Assembly (NCBI GenBank): GCA_038214085.1
Contig: JBBQSF010000010.1
Span: forward strand, 1 to 37,284
DNA from: JBBQSF01 sp038214085
GTDB taxonomy: Bacteria > Bacteroidota > Bacteroidia > Bacteroidales > CG2-30-32-10
Length of the DNA stretch: 37,284 nucleotides
Direction of reading: 5' to 3'
A program made the position numbers and the translations under genes. Positions 26,608-34,919 of the stretch are shown here, piece by piece. The notes below the pieces were generated by a model that worked only from the letters and a program-made list of their open reading frames with translations, was not told where the DNA came from and made no database searches. Numbering within the stretch: the first letter of the stretch is position 1; each line of letters starts with the position of its first letter.

Positions 26608-27210
26608 TTGATTTTTTTTAAACATAAATATTCCGAACTTTCGGACGAAGTATTGATGACGCTTGTAATTAAAGGCGAATCAAAAGCCTATGCGGAAATT
26701 TATAACCGCTACAGCAGCAAAATTCTTAATTATTTTTATAGAATGTTGTGGAAAGATAAAGAAAAAGCAATGGATTTTATGCAGGAATTATTTACGCATA
26801 TCATCGAAAAACCTGAACAGTTTTCGGCATCAAGATCTTTTAAAACATGGCTATACAGTTGTGCAAACAATATGTGTAAAAATGAGTATAAAAAACAGGA
26901 AATAAGGCAGGAATATAATCGGATTCCTATTGAATCAATTGAGAATTCAGTTGCTTTTCATGATTACGCTCCAACTGACATGAAGTTTTTTAATGAACAA
27001 TTGCATCATGAACTCAATAAACTGGACGATGCTCATAAGAGCACTTTTATTTTGCGTTTTAAGGAAGATTTCTCTTTGGCAGAGATAAGTAAAATATTAA
27101 ATTGTTCAGAAGGAACTGTGAAATCAAGAATCTTTTATACATTAAAAAAACTCTCAAAAAAGCTCCATTCTTTCAATCCAAACACAACGGAGGTTTACTA
27201 TGAAAAATGA
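26608..27210 (+). CDS. ECF-type RNA polymerase sigma factor
   Basis: A 200-residue sigma-70 family factor of the extracytoplasmic-function group, with only regions 2 and 4. Region 2: ILNYFYRMLWKDKEKAMDFM and FKTWLYSCANNMCKNEYKKQ (about residues 40-95). Region 4: STFILRFKEDFSLAEISKIL and CSEGTVKSRIFYTLKKL (about 145-185), the helix-turn-helix that binds the -35. The start is probably the TTG at 26608, three bases after the previous stop, because KYSELSDEVLM is a normal ECF N-terminus; the ATG at 26656 would remove it. The 3' end overlaps the next gene by 11 bases, the usual arrangement with a cognate anti-sigma factor. It may autoregulate the operon. Confidence 0.9.
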   Translation: MIFFKHKYSELSDEVLMTLVIKGESKAYAEIYNRYSSKILNYFYRMLWKDKEKAMDFMQELFTHIIEKPEQFSASRSFKTWLYSCANNMCKNEYKKQEIRQEYNRIPIESIENSVAFHDYAPTDMKFFNEQLHHELNKLDDAHKSTFILRFKEDFSLAEISKILNCSEGTVKSRIFYTLKKLSKKLHSFNPNTTEVYYEK

Positions 27211-27796
27211 TATTTTTGATATTATTAAAAATAAGAAATATTCTGAGTTGAATACATCAGAACTTTCCGAACTTTCAGGATTTGTGAACGATGAAGCCGA
27301 ATTCGAAGATTTTAAAAAGTCTTTGTATTTTTTGTCTAAACAGAATACCGAAATTATTATTCCTGAGCAAGGTATAGAAAATATGCTGCTGAATAAATTC
27401 AAAAAGTCCAAGAAATTTGAAGGAGAAAGTTTCACTATTAATCGTTCATTTATGAAGCTGGCGGCTATTGCTGTTGCTGGATTATTAATCTCTTTTCTGG
27501 TATGGAATAGTGTTCATAAATCAAATATTTCAGGGCAAAGAGCTTACTTTGAAAATCATGAAATAAATATCAAACATGATGTAAACGAAAAGTTGATTCC
27601 TGAAAATTATAAAAATTCTTCAACAGAAAAAGTTTATATAGCCCAGAAAATGCCTGATAAACAAATTATAGCTGATACAAACATTATCGTAAACATTGCA
27701 CAAACTTCATTGGCTCAGCAGAAAAATGTTTCAAATAAAAGCAGGAGTTTCAAGAATGATGAGCCACTTGCAGATATCATGTTTGTTGCTTTATAA
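27200..27796 (+). CDS. Probable anti-sigma factor (single-pass membrane protein)
   Basis: 198 residues. A charged cytoplasmic N-terminal domain of about 80 residues (SELNTSELSELSGFVNDEAE, FEDFKKSLYFL) precedes one membrane helix (about 85-103, MKLAAIAVAGLLISFLVW) and a polar periplasmic tail of about 95 residues. Gene order (directly after, and overlapping, the ECF sigma gene) and topology fit an anti-sigma factor that holds the sigma factor at the membrane until a signal arrives. I see no HxxxCxxC zinc motif, so it is not of the ZAS type. Family identity is inferred from context. Confidence 0.65.
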   Translation: MKNDIFDIIKNKKYSELNTSELSELSGFVNDEAEFEDFKKSLYFLSKQNTEIIIPEQGIENMLLNKFKKSKKFEGESFTINRSFMKLAAIAVAGLLISFLVWNSVHKSNISGQRAYFENHEINIKHDVNEKLIPENYKNSSTEKVYIAQKMPDKQIIADTNIIVNIAQTSLAQQKNVSNKSRSFKNDEPLADIMFVAL

Positions 27797-27861
27797 TTTT
27801 TTTGTTCTAGAATGAACTTTCTTTAGCTTTGATTGTACAGCATATCAGAAAAACATCTGAT

Positions 27862-28725
27862 ATGAAAAAAAATAACCTTCCTAATCTTCTAAAAGCCAGA
27901 ATTGGCCAGCGTTTCATTCTCGTTTTAGGCGCATTGCTCGGATTCTCAACTTCAATTGTTGCCCAATATGGCGCACCCATGGCGAATTATAAAGTTAGTG
28001 GCACTATTTTGTCAAAAACTTGCGAAGAGCCTATTCCGGGTATAAAAATTACTGCTCGTACAAATCCTTATTATAAAGAATATGGAAGTGTTTTTTATAC
28101 TGATTCTTTTGGCCATTTTGAATATACTTTTTTGTCGGACGATTGGTCTCAGGAATTAAAAATTTTAGTTACAGCACAGGATACAGATGGGGTTATGAAT
28201 AAAGGCGATTTCCTCCCTTTCGAAAAGTATATTGTGGCTGAAAGATCCTCGTATTATGGCAACGAAAAAAACAATAATCCCAAAACGCAGATAATTAAAA
28301 TGCTGTATTCGGGTAAACCGCCATGTGGCAACGAAATACCTCAGGACACTGTTATCCAATTGCCTTTGATAAAACTTAATGATTCAACCACAATTGAGCC
28401 GGGGAAAGTGGCTGATATTTATGAACAATTAACCGATACTGCTGAAATAATTGCACCACCAGTAGGTCAATTAGAAAATGTATTCATTGTATTTCCAAAC
28501 CCCTCTCAAGGAATTTATTATATTCATATTAACTCTTTTAAAAATTCGCTTGTAACCTCTTACGTTTACGATGCAACTTCAAAAATGATATTGTATAATA
28601 AATGGAATAAAGAGCAGGGATTGTTTGAAGAAACTATTGATATAAGTTCTTTTTCGCCTGGAACTTATTATTTGGTTGTTTTTTCTGATAAAGAAAAGTA
28701 CATGAAAAAACTCATTAAAGAATAA
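27862..28725 (+). CDS. T9SS-exported protein with an rSAM-lipoprotein-like domain
   Basis: 287 residues. The long N-terminus (MKKNNLPNLLKARIGQRFIL..) leads into a signal peptide ending SIVAQ at about residue 38. The mature part begins QYGAPMANYKVSGTILSKTC and contains EEPIPGIKITA, then LVTAQDTDGVMNKGDF. This recalls the 'radical SAM-associated putative lipoprotein' family of Bacteroidota (YG.P...(F/Y)KV.G.V....PI.GI.V), a beta-sandwich-like domain. Here it lacks a lipobox cysteine and carries a T9SS type A tail instead (VFPNPSQGIYYIHIN at about 210, SPGTYYLVVFSDKEK at the end). No radical SAM gene is in the window. It is probably the last gene of the sigma-factor operon, and a plausible output of it. 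The ATG at 27862 is chosen over 27829 because the latter adds residues without family character. Confidence 0.7.
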   Translation: MKKNNLPNLLKARIGQRFILVLGALLGFSTSIVAQYGAPMANYKVSGTILSKTCEEPIPGIKITARTNPYYKEYGSVFYTDSFGHFEYTFLSDDWSQELKILVTAQDTDGVMNKGDFLPFEKYIVAERSSYYGNEKNNNPKTQIIKMLYSGKPPCGNEIPQDTVIQLPLIKLNDSTTIEPGKVADIYEQLTDTAEIIAPPVGQLENVFIVFPNPSQGIYYIHINSFKNSLVTSYVYDATSKMILYNKWNKEQGLFEETIDISSFSPGTYYLVVFSDKEKYMKKLIKE

Positions 28726-28730
28726 AAAAA

Positions 28731-28752
28731 AACTCCTGAATTTTCAGGAGTT
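28731..28752. terminator. Bidirectional terminator between the sigma operon and rny
   Basis: aactcctgaa (28731-28740) pairs with ttcaggagtt (28743-28752), flanked by A-runs on the left and T-runs on the right. It can therefore end transcription on both strands between these convergent genes. Confidence 0.85.
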
Positions 28753-28775
28753 TTTTTTATTTAATGAAGAAGTTA

Positions 28776-30317
28776 TTATTTCGCGTAGTTTACAACTCTT
28801 GTTTCGCGGATTACCGTAATTTTTATCTGACCCGGATAAGTCATTTCAGTTTGAATCTTTTTTGAAAGATCAAATGAAATCTGTGCAGCATCCTGATCGG
28901 TAATTTTTTCGCTGCCAACAATTACGCGCAATTCACGTCCGGCTTGAATAGCATAAGTTTTAACCACACCAGGGTAGGAGAGTGCGAGTTCTTCAAGATC
29001 CTTGAGCCGTTTGATATATGCTTCCACAACTTCACGGCGAGCACCAGGACGAGCACCTGAAATGGCATCACAAACTTGAATAATGGGTGAAATAAGGCTA
29101 TCCATTTCAACTTCATCGTGATGAGCGCCAATAGCATTACAAATTTCAGGGCGTTCCTTGTACTTTTCAGCCAGTTTCATCCCTAGTATTGCGTGTGGCA
29201 ATTCAGGTTCAGTATCGGGGACTTTGCCTATATCATGAAGTAAGCCTGCTCTTTTTGCAATTTTAGGATTAAGTCCAAGTTCCGCAGCCATTGTAGCCGC
29301 AAGGTTTGCCACTTCCTTAGAGTGTTGCAATAGATTTTGACCGTACGATGAGCGGTATTTCATTCTACCAATCATCCGGATCAACTCGTGGTGCATGTTT
29401 TGAATACCAAGGTCGATAGTAGTACGTTTGCCAATTTCAATAATTTCCTGTTCGAGTTGTTTCTTCGTTTTTGCAACCACTTCTTCGATACGGTCAGGGT
29501 GGATTCGTCCGTCGGTAACAAGCTTATGCAACGACAAACGTGCAATTTCTCTCCGAACTGGATCAAAACCAGAAAGAATGATTGCTTCCGGAGTATCATC
29601 AACAATAATTTCGATGCCCGTAGCTGCTTCCAGTGCCCGGATATTTCTACCTTCACGCCCAATGATACGCCCTTTCATTTCATCGTTTTCGATATTGAAA
29701 ACAGAGACAGTGTTTTCAACAGCGTGTTCAGTAGCCGTGCGTTGAATGGTTTCGATTACAATTTTTTTGGCTTCCATATTGGCAGTCATCTTGGCTTCTT
29801 CTATGGAATCCTTGATGTAAGAAAGAGCTTCTGATTTTGCTTCAGATCTAAGTGATTCTGTTAGTAAAGCTTTCGCTTCAGATGCTGAAAGTCCTGAAAT
29901 TGTTTCAAGTTGTTCAACTTGTTGCTTATGTGCTTTTTCAATATCAACCTGCTTTTTTGCGACAGCCTCAAGCTGTGCTGTAAGGTTATCTTTAAGAGTA
30001 GTAAGCTCTTTTTGTTTACGCTGAACCTCCTCAAGCTTCTGATTCGCAGAAGTTTCTTTTTGTTTTAGTCGGTTTTCAGTAGCTGCGATAACATTGTTCT
30101 TTTCAGAAATAAATTTATCGTGTTCAGTTTTAAGTTGTAAAAACTTTTCTTTTGCTTGCAGAATTTTGTCTTTTTTTAGGACTTCTGCTTCTGATGTTGC
30201 CTCTCTGATAATGTGGGCGCTTTTTCTTTCGATGGCTTTTTTAATAAAAAAGTTTGTAAAGAGAAAACCTACAAGAAGAGAAACTGCGGCAACTGCAATA
30301 ATAATAGTGATATCCAT
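28776..30317 (-). CDS. rny: Ribonuclease Y
   Basis: A 513-residue membrane-anchored endoribonuclease that starts mRNA decay. Domains in order: one N-terminal membrane helix (residues 2-24), a long charged coiled coil (about 25-200), and a KH RNA-binding domain (GRIIGREGRNIRALEAATGI at about 215-235). An HD phosphohydrolase domain follows, with the HDIGKV metal-binding motif and IGAHHDEVEM, then a C-terminal domain (YPGVVKTYAIQAGRELRVIV). All catalytic residues expected for the family are present. The ATG at 30317 puts the membrane helix at the very N-terminus; the frame is open to 30341 but only from a TTG. A 6S RNA gene lies directly upstream on the same strand. Confidence 0.95.
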   Translation of the reverse strand: MDITIIIAVAAVSLLVGFLFTNFFIKKAIERKSAHIIREATSEAEVLKKDKILQAKEKFLQLKTEHDKFISEKNNVIAATENRLKQKETSANQKLEEVQRKQKELTTLKDNLTAQLEAVAKKQVDIEKAHKQQVEQLETISGLSASEAKALLTESLRSEAKSEALSYIKDSIEEAKMTANMEAKKIVIETIQRTATEHAVENTVSVFNIENDEMKGRIIGREGRNIRALEAATGIEIIVDDTPEAIILSGFDPVRREIARLSLHKLVTDGRIHPDRIEEVVAKTKKQLEQEIIEIGKRTTIDLGIQNMHHELIRMIGRMKYRSSYGQNLLQHSKEVANLAATMAAELGLNPKIAKRAGLLHDIGKVPDTEPELPHAILGMKLAEKYKERPEICNAIGAHHDEVEMDSLISPIIQVCDAISGARPGARREVVEAYIKRLKDLEELALSYPGVVKTYAIQAGRELRVIVGSEKITDQDAAQISFDLSKKIQTEMTYPGQIKITVIRETRVVNYAK

Positions 30318-30368
30318 TTTTGTAATCCTTGCCTTCCTCAAGGTTTTGGTAATTAATAAAAAATAAAA

Positions 30369-30561
30369 ACCCGCAAATAATTCAAAAGGTTTGTTGAAAC
30401 CTCAGGTTACAAGCTTAGAGCTGCTGGTATGGGGCAAACTTCCACTGGTTCATAAATGAACTTCCGGCATGCCGGAATGAGGCCTGTTTTTCCATACGCA
30501 AGCTTAGGCTCTAATATGAAAATTGTTAAGTTTCACAAACTTGCGATGAATTACTGCGGGT
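30369..30561 (-). ncRNA. ssrS: 6S RNA (6S-Flavo type)
   Basis: A structured stretch of about 193 bases between zapA and rny. On the minus strand the ends acccgca (30555-30561) and tgcgggt (30369-30375) pair. The next segments taattca (30547-30553) and tgaatta (30378-30384) pair as well, then aagtttgt with acaaacctt. An open central region of about 20 bases on each side follows, closed by ttagagc/gctctaa and cgtatgg/ccatac, and an apical part with the ccggcatgccgg hairpin. A long rod with a large central bubble is the hallmark of 6S RNA, which mimics an open promoter and sequesters sigma-A RNA polymerase. A T-rich tract follows on the minus strand. Location next to zapA is conserved for 6S RNA in several phyla. 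Ends are estimated from pairing. Confidence 0.75.
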
Positions 30562-30594
30562 ATTTTTTTGCCTGATGGCTATTTTCAAAGAACG

Positions 30595-30888
30595 TTATGC
30601 TTTGCTCAAACAATTCGTAATATTGAGATCAATTTCCTGAAGTTTGTAAATAACAGCATCGTCGTTTACTTTTGCTGAATCTTCATAACCAATTGCTGCT
30701 GTTGCAAACTGAAGCGCAACCATTGCAATCAAATCCTGTTTGTCCTTATATGCATACAATTCAGCATATTGGTTGATCTTTTCGTTCAGGGAAGCTACGG
30801 CTTTACGCACATTTTCTTCCTCTTCTCTATTGATCCTCAGCCTGTATGGCCTTTCGGCTATTTTTACGGTTACTGTTAATTCAGGCAT
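30595..30888 (-). CDS. zapA: Cell division protein ZapA
   Basis: 97 residues, typical length. The N-terminal beta-strand motif LTVTVKIAERPYRLRINREE is the ZapA opening; EENVRKAVASLNEKINQYAE and the following helix form the coiled-coil dimer region (KDKQDLIAMVALQFATAAIG). ZapA binds FtsZ at midcell and bundles its filaments. It is 12 bases downstream of a small coiled-coil gene and upstream of the 6S RNA, which probably is processed from, or overlaps, the same transcript. Confidence 0.88.
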   Translation of the reverse strand: MPELTVTVKIAERPYRLRINREEEENVRKAVASLNEKINQYAELYAYKDKQDLIAMVALQFATAAIGYEDSAKVNDDAVIYKLQEIDLNITNCLSKA

Positions 30889-30900
30889 TGGCTATATTAC

Positions 30901-31188
30901 TTATTTGTTTAAAAGAGCAATACATTTATCTATTTCCCGCACAAATTCATTAATTCTCAATCGTATTTCCTTGGTATCTGCCGTGCTATTTATTGAATCT
31001 GCTATTTTAATGATGTTGTTATTTCCTTTTATGTTCTTTATAATTGATGTCTGATCGTTATTAATTTGTTTTAATTCATTGATTTCAGAAATAAGCTGTG
31101 CATTATCTTCTTTTAAATTATTATGCAAAGTTATTAATTTTTTTATTTTATCATCAAGTCCATGAATAAGTATTGATATTTCTGACAT
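30901..31188 (-). CDS. Small coiled-coil protein upstream of zapA
   Basis: 95 residues, cytoplasmic, no signal peptide. Heptad-like spacing of Leu and Ile runs through most of it (LDDKIKKLITLHNNLKEDNA, QLISEINELKQINNDQT), and the C-terminus IRLRINEFVREIDKCIALLNK is helical. It is co-directional with and 12 bases upstream of zapA, under a good promoter. By position and coiled-coil form it could be a division-ring partner comparable to ZapB, but I see no convincing sequence signature. Real gene: likely. Function: inferred only. Confidence 0.65.
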   Translation of the reverse strand: MSEISILIHGLDDKIKKLITLHNNLKEDNAQLISEINELKQINNDQTSIIKNIKGNNNIIKIADSINSTADTKEIRLRINEFVREIDKCIALLNK

Positions 31189-31212
31189 TCAATTAATGTG
31201 TTATAGTATTAA

Positions 31213-31244
31213 CAAATTTACACAAATTTTATTTAAATAGCAAA
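31213..31244 (-). promoter_or_regulatory. Promoter of the coiled-coil - zapA - 6S - rny block
   Basis: On the minus strand, TTTG (31241-31244) is followed after 20 bases by TAAATTTG (31213-31220). Both match the Bacteroidota -33 and -7 consensus. The -7 box is about 25 bases ahead of the ATG at 31188. Confidence 0.6.
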
Positions 31245-31274
31245 TTGTTTTTAAGAATTTTTAACATTTGACAA

Positions 31275-31850
31275 CTATTTTGCTTTTAATGCCTCTGGAT
31301 ATTTCGAATCAAAATATACCCAGAATAATGGCGAGTAGCCTCTCAATTCGAGTGAATCGCCATAATTTTCTTTCATTAACATTATTCCAAGAATACGTTT
31401 GGTGAAATTAAGATTTTCTGGATTCATTTTCCATTCTTCCAGGAATCTAATTTTTGTAATTTCCTGAAGATTTAGTTCTGATTTAATAATCGTATCTCTA
31501 TAGATATTAGGATTAGCAAGGTTTTGAACCGAAATGGTATCTATTTTAATAAACGATTTTTTTAATTCTTCAGGGGTTAAAAACTTGTAGAAATAATCAT
31601 AAGATTTTACTTTGCCTTCAGTAGCGGCATCTATGATCATTTTAACAAATTCTTCTCGTTTAATTCCTTCCAGATTCTGGCTATACCAGTCGAGTTCAGG
31701 GTCAGGGCTTTTAATAATTACATCGTACTGGATACGTTCGGTAATTGTTTTACTATCCTTGTCTGCTTTTTCTTTTTCGTTTTTACAGGATGAAAAAAAT
31801 ATAAATCCCGAAAAAATAATTAGACATAGGATTGCATTTTTTCTATTCAT
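31275..31850 (-). CDS. Lipoprotein with a GldN/PorN-like domain
   Basis: 191 residues. The signal sequence ends in a lipobox (FFSSC, Cys 22), so the mature protein should be lipidated. The body resembles the GldN/PorN family of T9SS and gliding-motility proteins in layout and wording: IKREEFVKMIIDAATEGKVK, then SYDYFYKFLTPEEL, LNLQEITKIRFLEEWKMNPE, RILGIMLMKENYGD and YSPLFWVYFDSKYPEAL. GldN proteins form the periplasmic ring of the T9SS with GldK. Unlike standard GldN, this one is short and carries a lipobox, so it is more likely an accessory or divergent member than the core component. It ends the transcript that begins with the BNR-repeat T9SS protein, whose stop is 2 bases away. Confidence 0.5.
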   Translation of the reverse strand: MNRKNAILCLIIFSGFIFFSSCKNEKEKADKDSKTITERIQYDVIIKSPDPELDWYSQNLEGIKREEFVKMIIDAATEGKVKSYDYFYKFLTPEELKKSFIKIDTISVQNLANPNIYRDTIIKSELNLQEITKIRFLEEWKMNPENLNFTKRILGIMLMKENYGDSLELRGYSPLFWVYFDSKYPEALKAK

Positions 31851-31852
31851 TG

Positions 31853-34402
31853 CTATTCAGTTTTGATAAATGTTTCCGAAATAATTGAGTTCAATGTTGT
31901 TAGTTTTATATAATACAAACCTGATGGTTGGCTGGAAATGTCCAAGTCAAATTTTGAAGCATTGGCAATTGGTTTCACTGTTTTGACAATTTTCCCGATC
32001 TGGTTGTATACTTCGGCTTTAATTATTTCGGCTTTATTGTTTTTGAGTTCTACATTAAATTTACCGTTGTTTGGGTTAGGAAAAATCTTGATTCCTGAAG
32101 TTTCTGCTGAAAATTCTTTATTCCCAACAACTGAAAATAAATCTGTTTCCCATAGACCACGTCCATAAGTTGCTGCTCTTAGTTTTCCGCTGGAATACTG
32201 GATTTCAAGATCATCAATAATCACATTGGGAAGATTATCGTTAAACGAAACCCAGTCGCTCATAGAACCATCACGGTAAAAAACGCCAAGGTCGGTTCCC
32301 ACGTATAAACCATCGTTTGTACTTTTTTCATAAACCAAACAGTTTGCAGGAATGTTAGGAAGTGTTCCTGAATAATTTACCCAAGTTAGTCCTCCATCTC
32401 TGGTCATATAAACTTTTAATCCGGCAGAATATCCCGACATAGATACCCAGGCAACATTCGGGTCGGTTTCACTGGTAACTATTCCTGTAAGAACGAGGGA
32501 AGGCAATCCTGTACCTGCGCCACTTCCGTATGTTATCATTGTCCACGTGGTTCCACCATTAAAAGTAACATAAACATTGTAGTCGCTGCAAAAGTAAATA
32601 GTGCTATTGGATGCAGGACAAACAGCAAGTGAAACAACCTTGTTGCCTGCAGTTAAATTTGAAATTTTAGTCCATGAATTTCCTCTGTTTGTTGATTTCC
32701 ATATATTTCCATAGCCTGCATAAATTGTTTGTGGGTTAACTGGATCTAGAACAAAAGGAGTAATCCAACCCCCATCTTCAGTAATATTATTTTTTATGCC
32801 TGTCCAATTACTTCCCCCGTCGCTCGATCGGTATAAGTCGCCATAGTAAATAGAACCATACATGTAATTGCTGTTTGAATAGTCAATAAGACAATCCATT
32901 CCATCGCCGCCTAAAACCTGCCCCCAGTTTGAAGAAGAGTACAAGTTGCTTCCATTATCCTGCCATCCAGTTATAACTAAGTTTGGATTGGTAGCAGAAC
33001 ATCCAAGTCTGTAAATCTGACCAATGGATAAGCCATCGCTTTTATCAGCCCAACTTGATCCGGTATTGGTGGTTTTAAACAATCCGCCATCGCATCCTGT
33101 AAATATTGTTGTGCCACTTCCCGGGTAAAATTCAATGGTATGAATATCTGCATGAACATAAGGTGCACCACCACCACCATACCAGTGAGCATTCAAATCC
33201 CAATTAAAACCTCCATCAGTTGATTTCCAAATGTTAACACCACCGACCAAAACAGTATTTTTATTGGTTGGTGAAACTGCTAGCGAAAGGTCGTACCATG
33301 CCTGGCCACCAGAATCAGAACCGTCTTCGGCCCAGCCCAATAAATTTGGATAAGATGAAGTGCATTGGGTAACAGTTGCGCCCAAATCAGTAGTCCGGTA
33401 CACACCCTCAATACCATTATCAGTGTCGTTTCCGGTAAGGGCGTAAAGGTAATTTGGGTCGTTTGCTGTAACTGCAATTGCTGTTCGCGTAACATTTGAA
33501 GGGGCAAAAGCAGTTACACTTGCCCAGTTTGTTCCAGAATTCAATGATTTCCAAATCCGGTTAGAAGTACATGCCCAGATAAATGATGGATCATCAGGTT
33601 TGAATTCCATATCCTTGTAATTCCCGCTCCTAACAAGAGAAAAAGTAAGTCCGGCATTAACTGACCGATAAATTCCACCGCTTGTAGCTGCATAAATTGT
33701 GTCGCAATTTGTAGGGTGAATTAGAAGCTTGTTGGCCCGTCGGTTTTGAGAAACGGTAAAACTTAAACCAGTAGTGCTCCATGTGTTTCCACCATCAATT
33801 GATTTTAAAACGCCAACAGAATATGTATCTCCAGCATCAGCATCGCCAGTGGAAATATACATAATATTAGGATTCTTTGGATTAATTATTATACTCGAAA
33901 CTCCTAAATTTGGAAGTAAATCAGTTGTAGTAGTCCAAGAAGTGCCGCCGTTTGTGGTTTTCCATAAGCCACCTGCAGGAGCACCTACAAAAATAATATT
34001 TGGATTAGTTGGGTGAAAAGCAACGCAATTTACTCTTCCGGCACCACCACCATTTGAGGGAACAGCAAAAGGGCCAAGTTCAGTCCAATTGGCAGTTTCG
34101 GTAATATTTTTTTGAGTTTGATTGTTTTTTATGGATTGATATTCGTTCCAAAGATTTGATTGAATGTTTATGTTTCCTGAGGGATAAACTCTGGGAGCCA
34201 TAAACTGTTCCCAACGCTTAAATTGTTTATATCCTTTTCCTTTCTCAATTTTTTTGCCTTCCCAGTAGGTATTGAACGATTTCTGTATGTCGTAAAAATT
34301 CGCATTGGTATCGCTCATCATTTCTACCCACGATTGTCCTTTGGAAATAATTGAAAACAATAACAGAAATGCAATAAAAAAAATATATTTACAAAATTTC
34401 AT
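31853..34402 (-). CDS. Secreted sortilin/BNR-repeat protein with T9SS tail
   Basis: 849 residues. Signal peptide 1-23 (ending SKGQ), a spacer, then from about residue 100 a VPS10/sortilin-like beta-propeller. At least ten Asp-box-type repeats are visible (TTNGGTSW, SIDGGNTW, SVNAGLTF, SLNSGTNW, STDGGFNW, TTNTGSSW, SSDGGSNW, STNRGNSW, TFNGGTTW, TRDGGLTW). The C-terminal 75-80 residues are a type A T9SS sorting domain (IKIFPNPNNGKFNVELKNNK, QPSGLYYIKLTT). It should reach the cell surface or be released. Such propellers bind or cleave glycans or proteins; the Asp boxes themselves are structural, so no activity can be assigned. Probably co-transcribed with the following lipoprotein. Confidence 0.88.
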   Translation of the reverse strand: MKFCKYIFFIAFLLLFSIISKGQSWVEMMSDTNANFYDIQKSFNTYWEGKKIEKGKGYKQFKRWEQFMAPRVYPSGNINIQSNLWNEYQSIKNNQTQKNITETANWTELGPFAVPSNGGGAGRVNCVAFHPTNPNIIFVGAPAGGLWKTTNGGTSWTTTTDLLPNLGVSSIIINPKNPNIMYISTGDADAGDTYSVGVLKSIDGGNTWSTTGLSFTVSQNRRANKLLIHPTNCDTIYAATSGGIYRSVNAGLTFSLVRSGNYKDMEFKPDDPSFIWACTSNRIWKSLNSGTNWASVTAFAPSNVTRTAIAVTANDPNYLYALTGNDTDNGIEGVYRTTDLGATVTQCTSSYPNLLGWAEDGSDSGGQAWYDLSLAVSPTNKNTVLVGGVNIWKSTDGGFNWDLNAHWYGGGGAPYVHADIHTIEFYPGSGTTIFTGCDGGLFKTTNTGSSWADKSDGLSIGQIYRLGCSATNPNLVITGWQDNGSNLYSSSNWGQVLGGDGMDCLIDYSNSNYMYGSIYYGDLYRSSDGGSNWTGIKNNITEDGGWITPFVLDPVNPQTIYAGYGNIWKSTNRGNSWTKISNLTAGNKVVSLAVCPASNSTIYFCSDYNVYVTFNGGTTWTMITYGSGAGTGLPSLVLTGIVTSETDPNVAWVSMSGYSAGLKVYMTRDGGLTWVNYSGTLPNIPANCLVYEKSTNDGLYVGTDLGVFYRDGSMSDWVSFNDNLPNVIIDDLEIQYSSGKLRAATYGRGLWETDLFSVVGNKEFSAETSGIKIFPNPNNGKFNVELKNNKAEIIKAEVYNQIGKIVKTVKPIANASKFDLDISSQPSGLYYIKLTTLNSIISETFIKTE

Positions 34403-34919
34403 AAAAATGAATTATTTAATGAAGATGTAAAAATACAAAAAATCCTTGATTCAATGAACAATTATGCGGTAAAATACAGCGCAAATGCATCTAAAGTATT
34501 AATTAGTGTATATAAATAGATTATCAGTTTATTTTTAAACACTTAATTTAAGTTAATCAAAACTCGAATTTAAAACGAAATAACAATAGTCATAAAGGCA
34601 ATAAAGCGCAAAGTTGGTGTAAAGAATATGATGATAATTATAACTTTGTGAATATCTATTTATCAAAATCCAGTTGATAAATCGTTAGGCCGGTTAGCGC
34701 CTTTGATACTTAGTTGTAAAATTTTGTTTGTTAATGATTGGTAGCGTTTCTTATTGATTTTTTTAAGATAAATATTTGTTTGTTTTGATATTCTCCTGCG
34801 GGTTTTGTAGGGCTGTAAAATTTTAGTATCTTTGCTTCTTAGCTTAGCTTGTCTGATGGCAGGTTCGCAGCTTTACTCTTATATGAACTGTTGTAAAAAC
34901 AAGTTAAAATTGCAATTAA
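34403..34919. other. Gene-free divergent spacer with a hairpin
   Basis: 517 bases between divergent genes, with no credible ORF. A 9-bp perfect hairpin (atttatcaa 34658-34666 with ttgataaat 34674-34682) is followed by a smaller aggc/gcct stem (34686-34701). The promoter candidate of the J-domain gene lies near its right end. The rest is AT-rich and featureless to me. Confidence 0.5.
34803..34834 (+). promoter_or_regulatory. Promoter of the cbpA-cbpM pair
   Basis: TTTTG (34803-34807) and TATCTTTG (34827-34834) with a 19-base spacer match the Bacteroidota -33/-7 pattern. The leader would be about 80 bases. Confidence 0.6.

Noticed and set aside
29388..29834. 148-codon ORF antisense to rny
   Set aside because: It lies fully inside the well-supported RNase Y gene and has the composition expected of a shadow frame.
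30740..31054. 104-codon ORF antisense to zapA and the coiled-coil gene
   Set aside because: It spans two genes that are both supported by motifs, a promoter and spacing.
34686..34701. Riboswitch or leader RNA ahead of cbpA
   Set aside because: The small hairpins lie upstream of the promoter candidate, so they would not be in the leader, and no known riboswitch core was seen.
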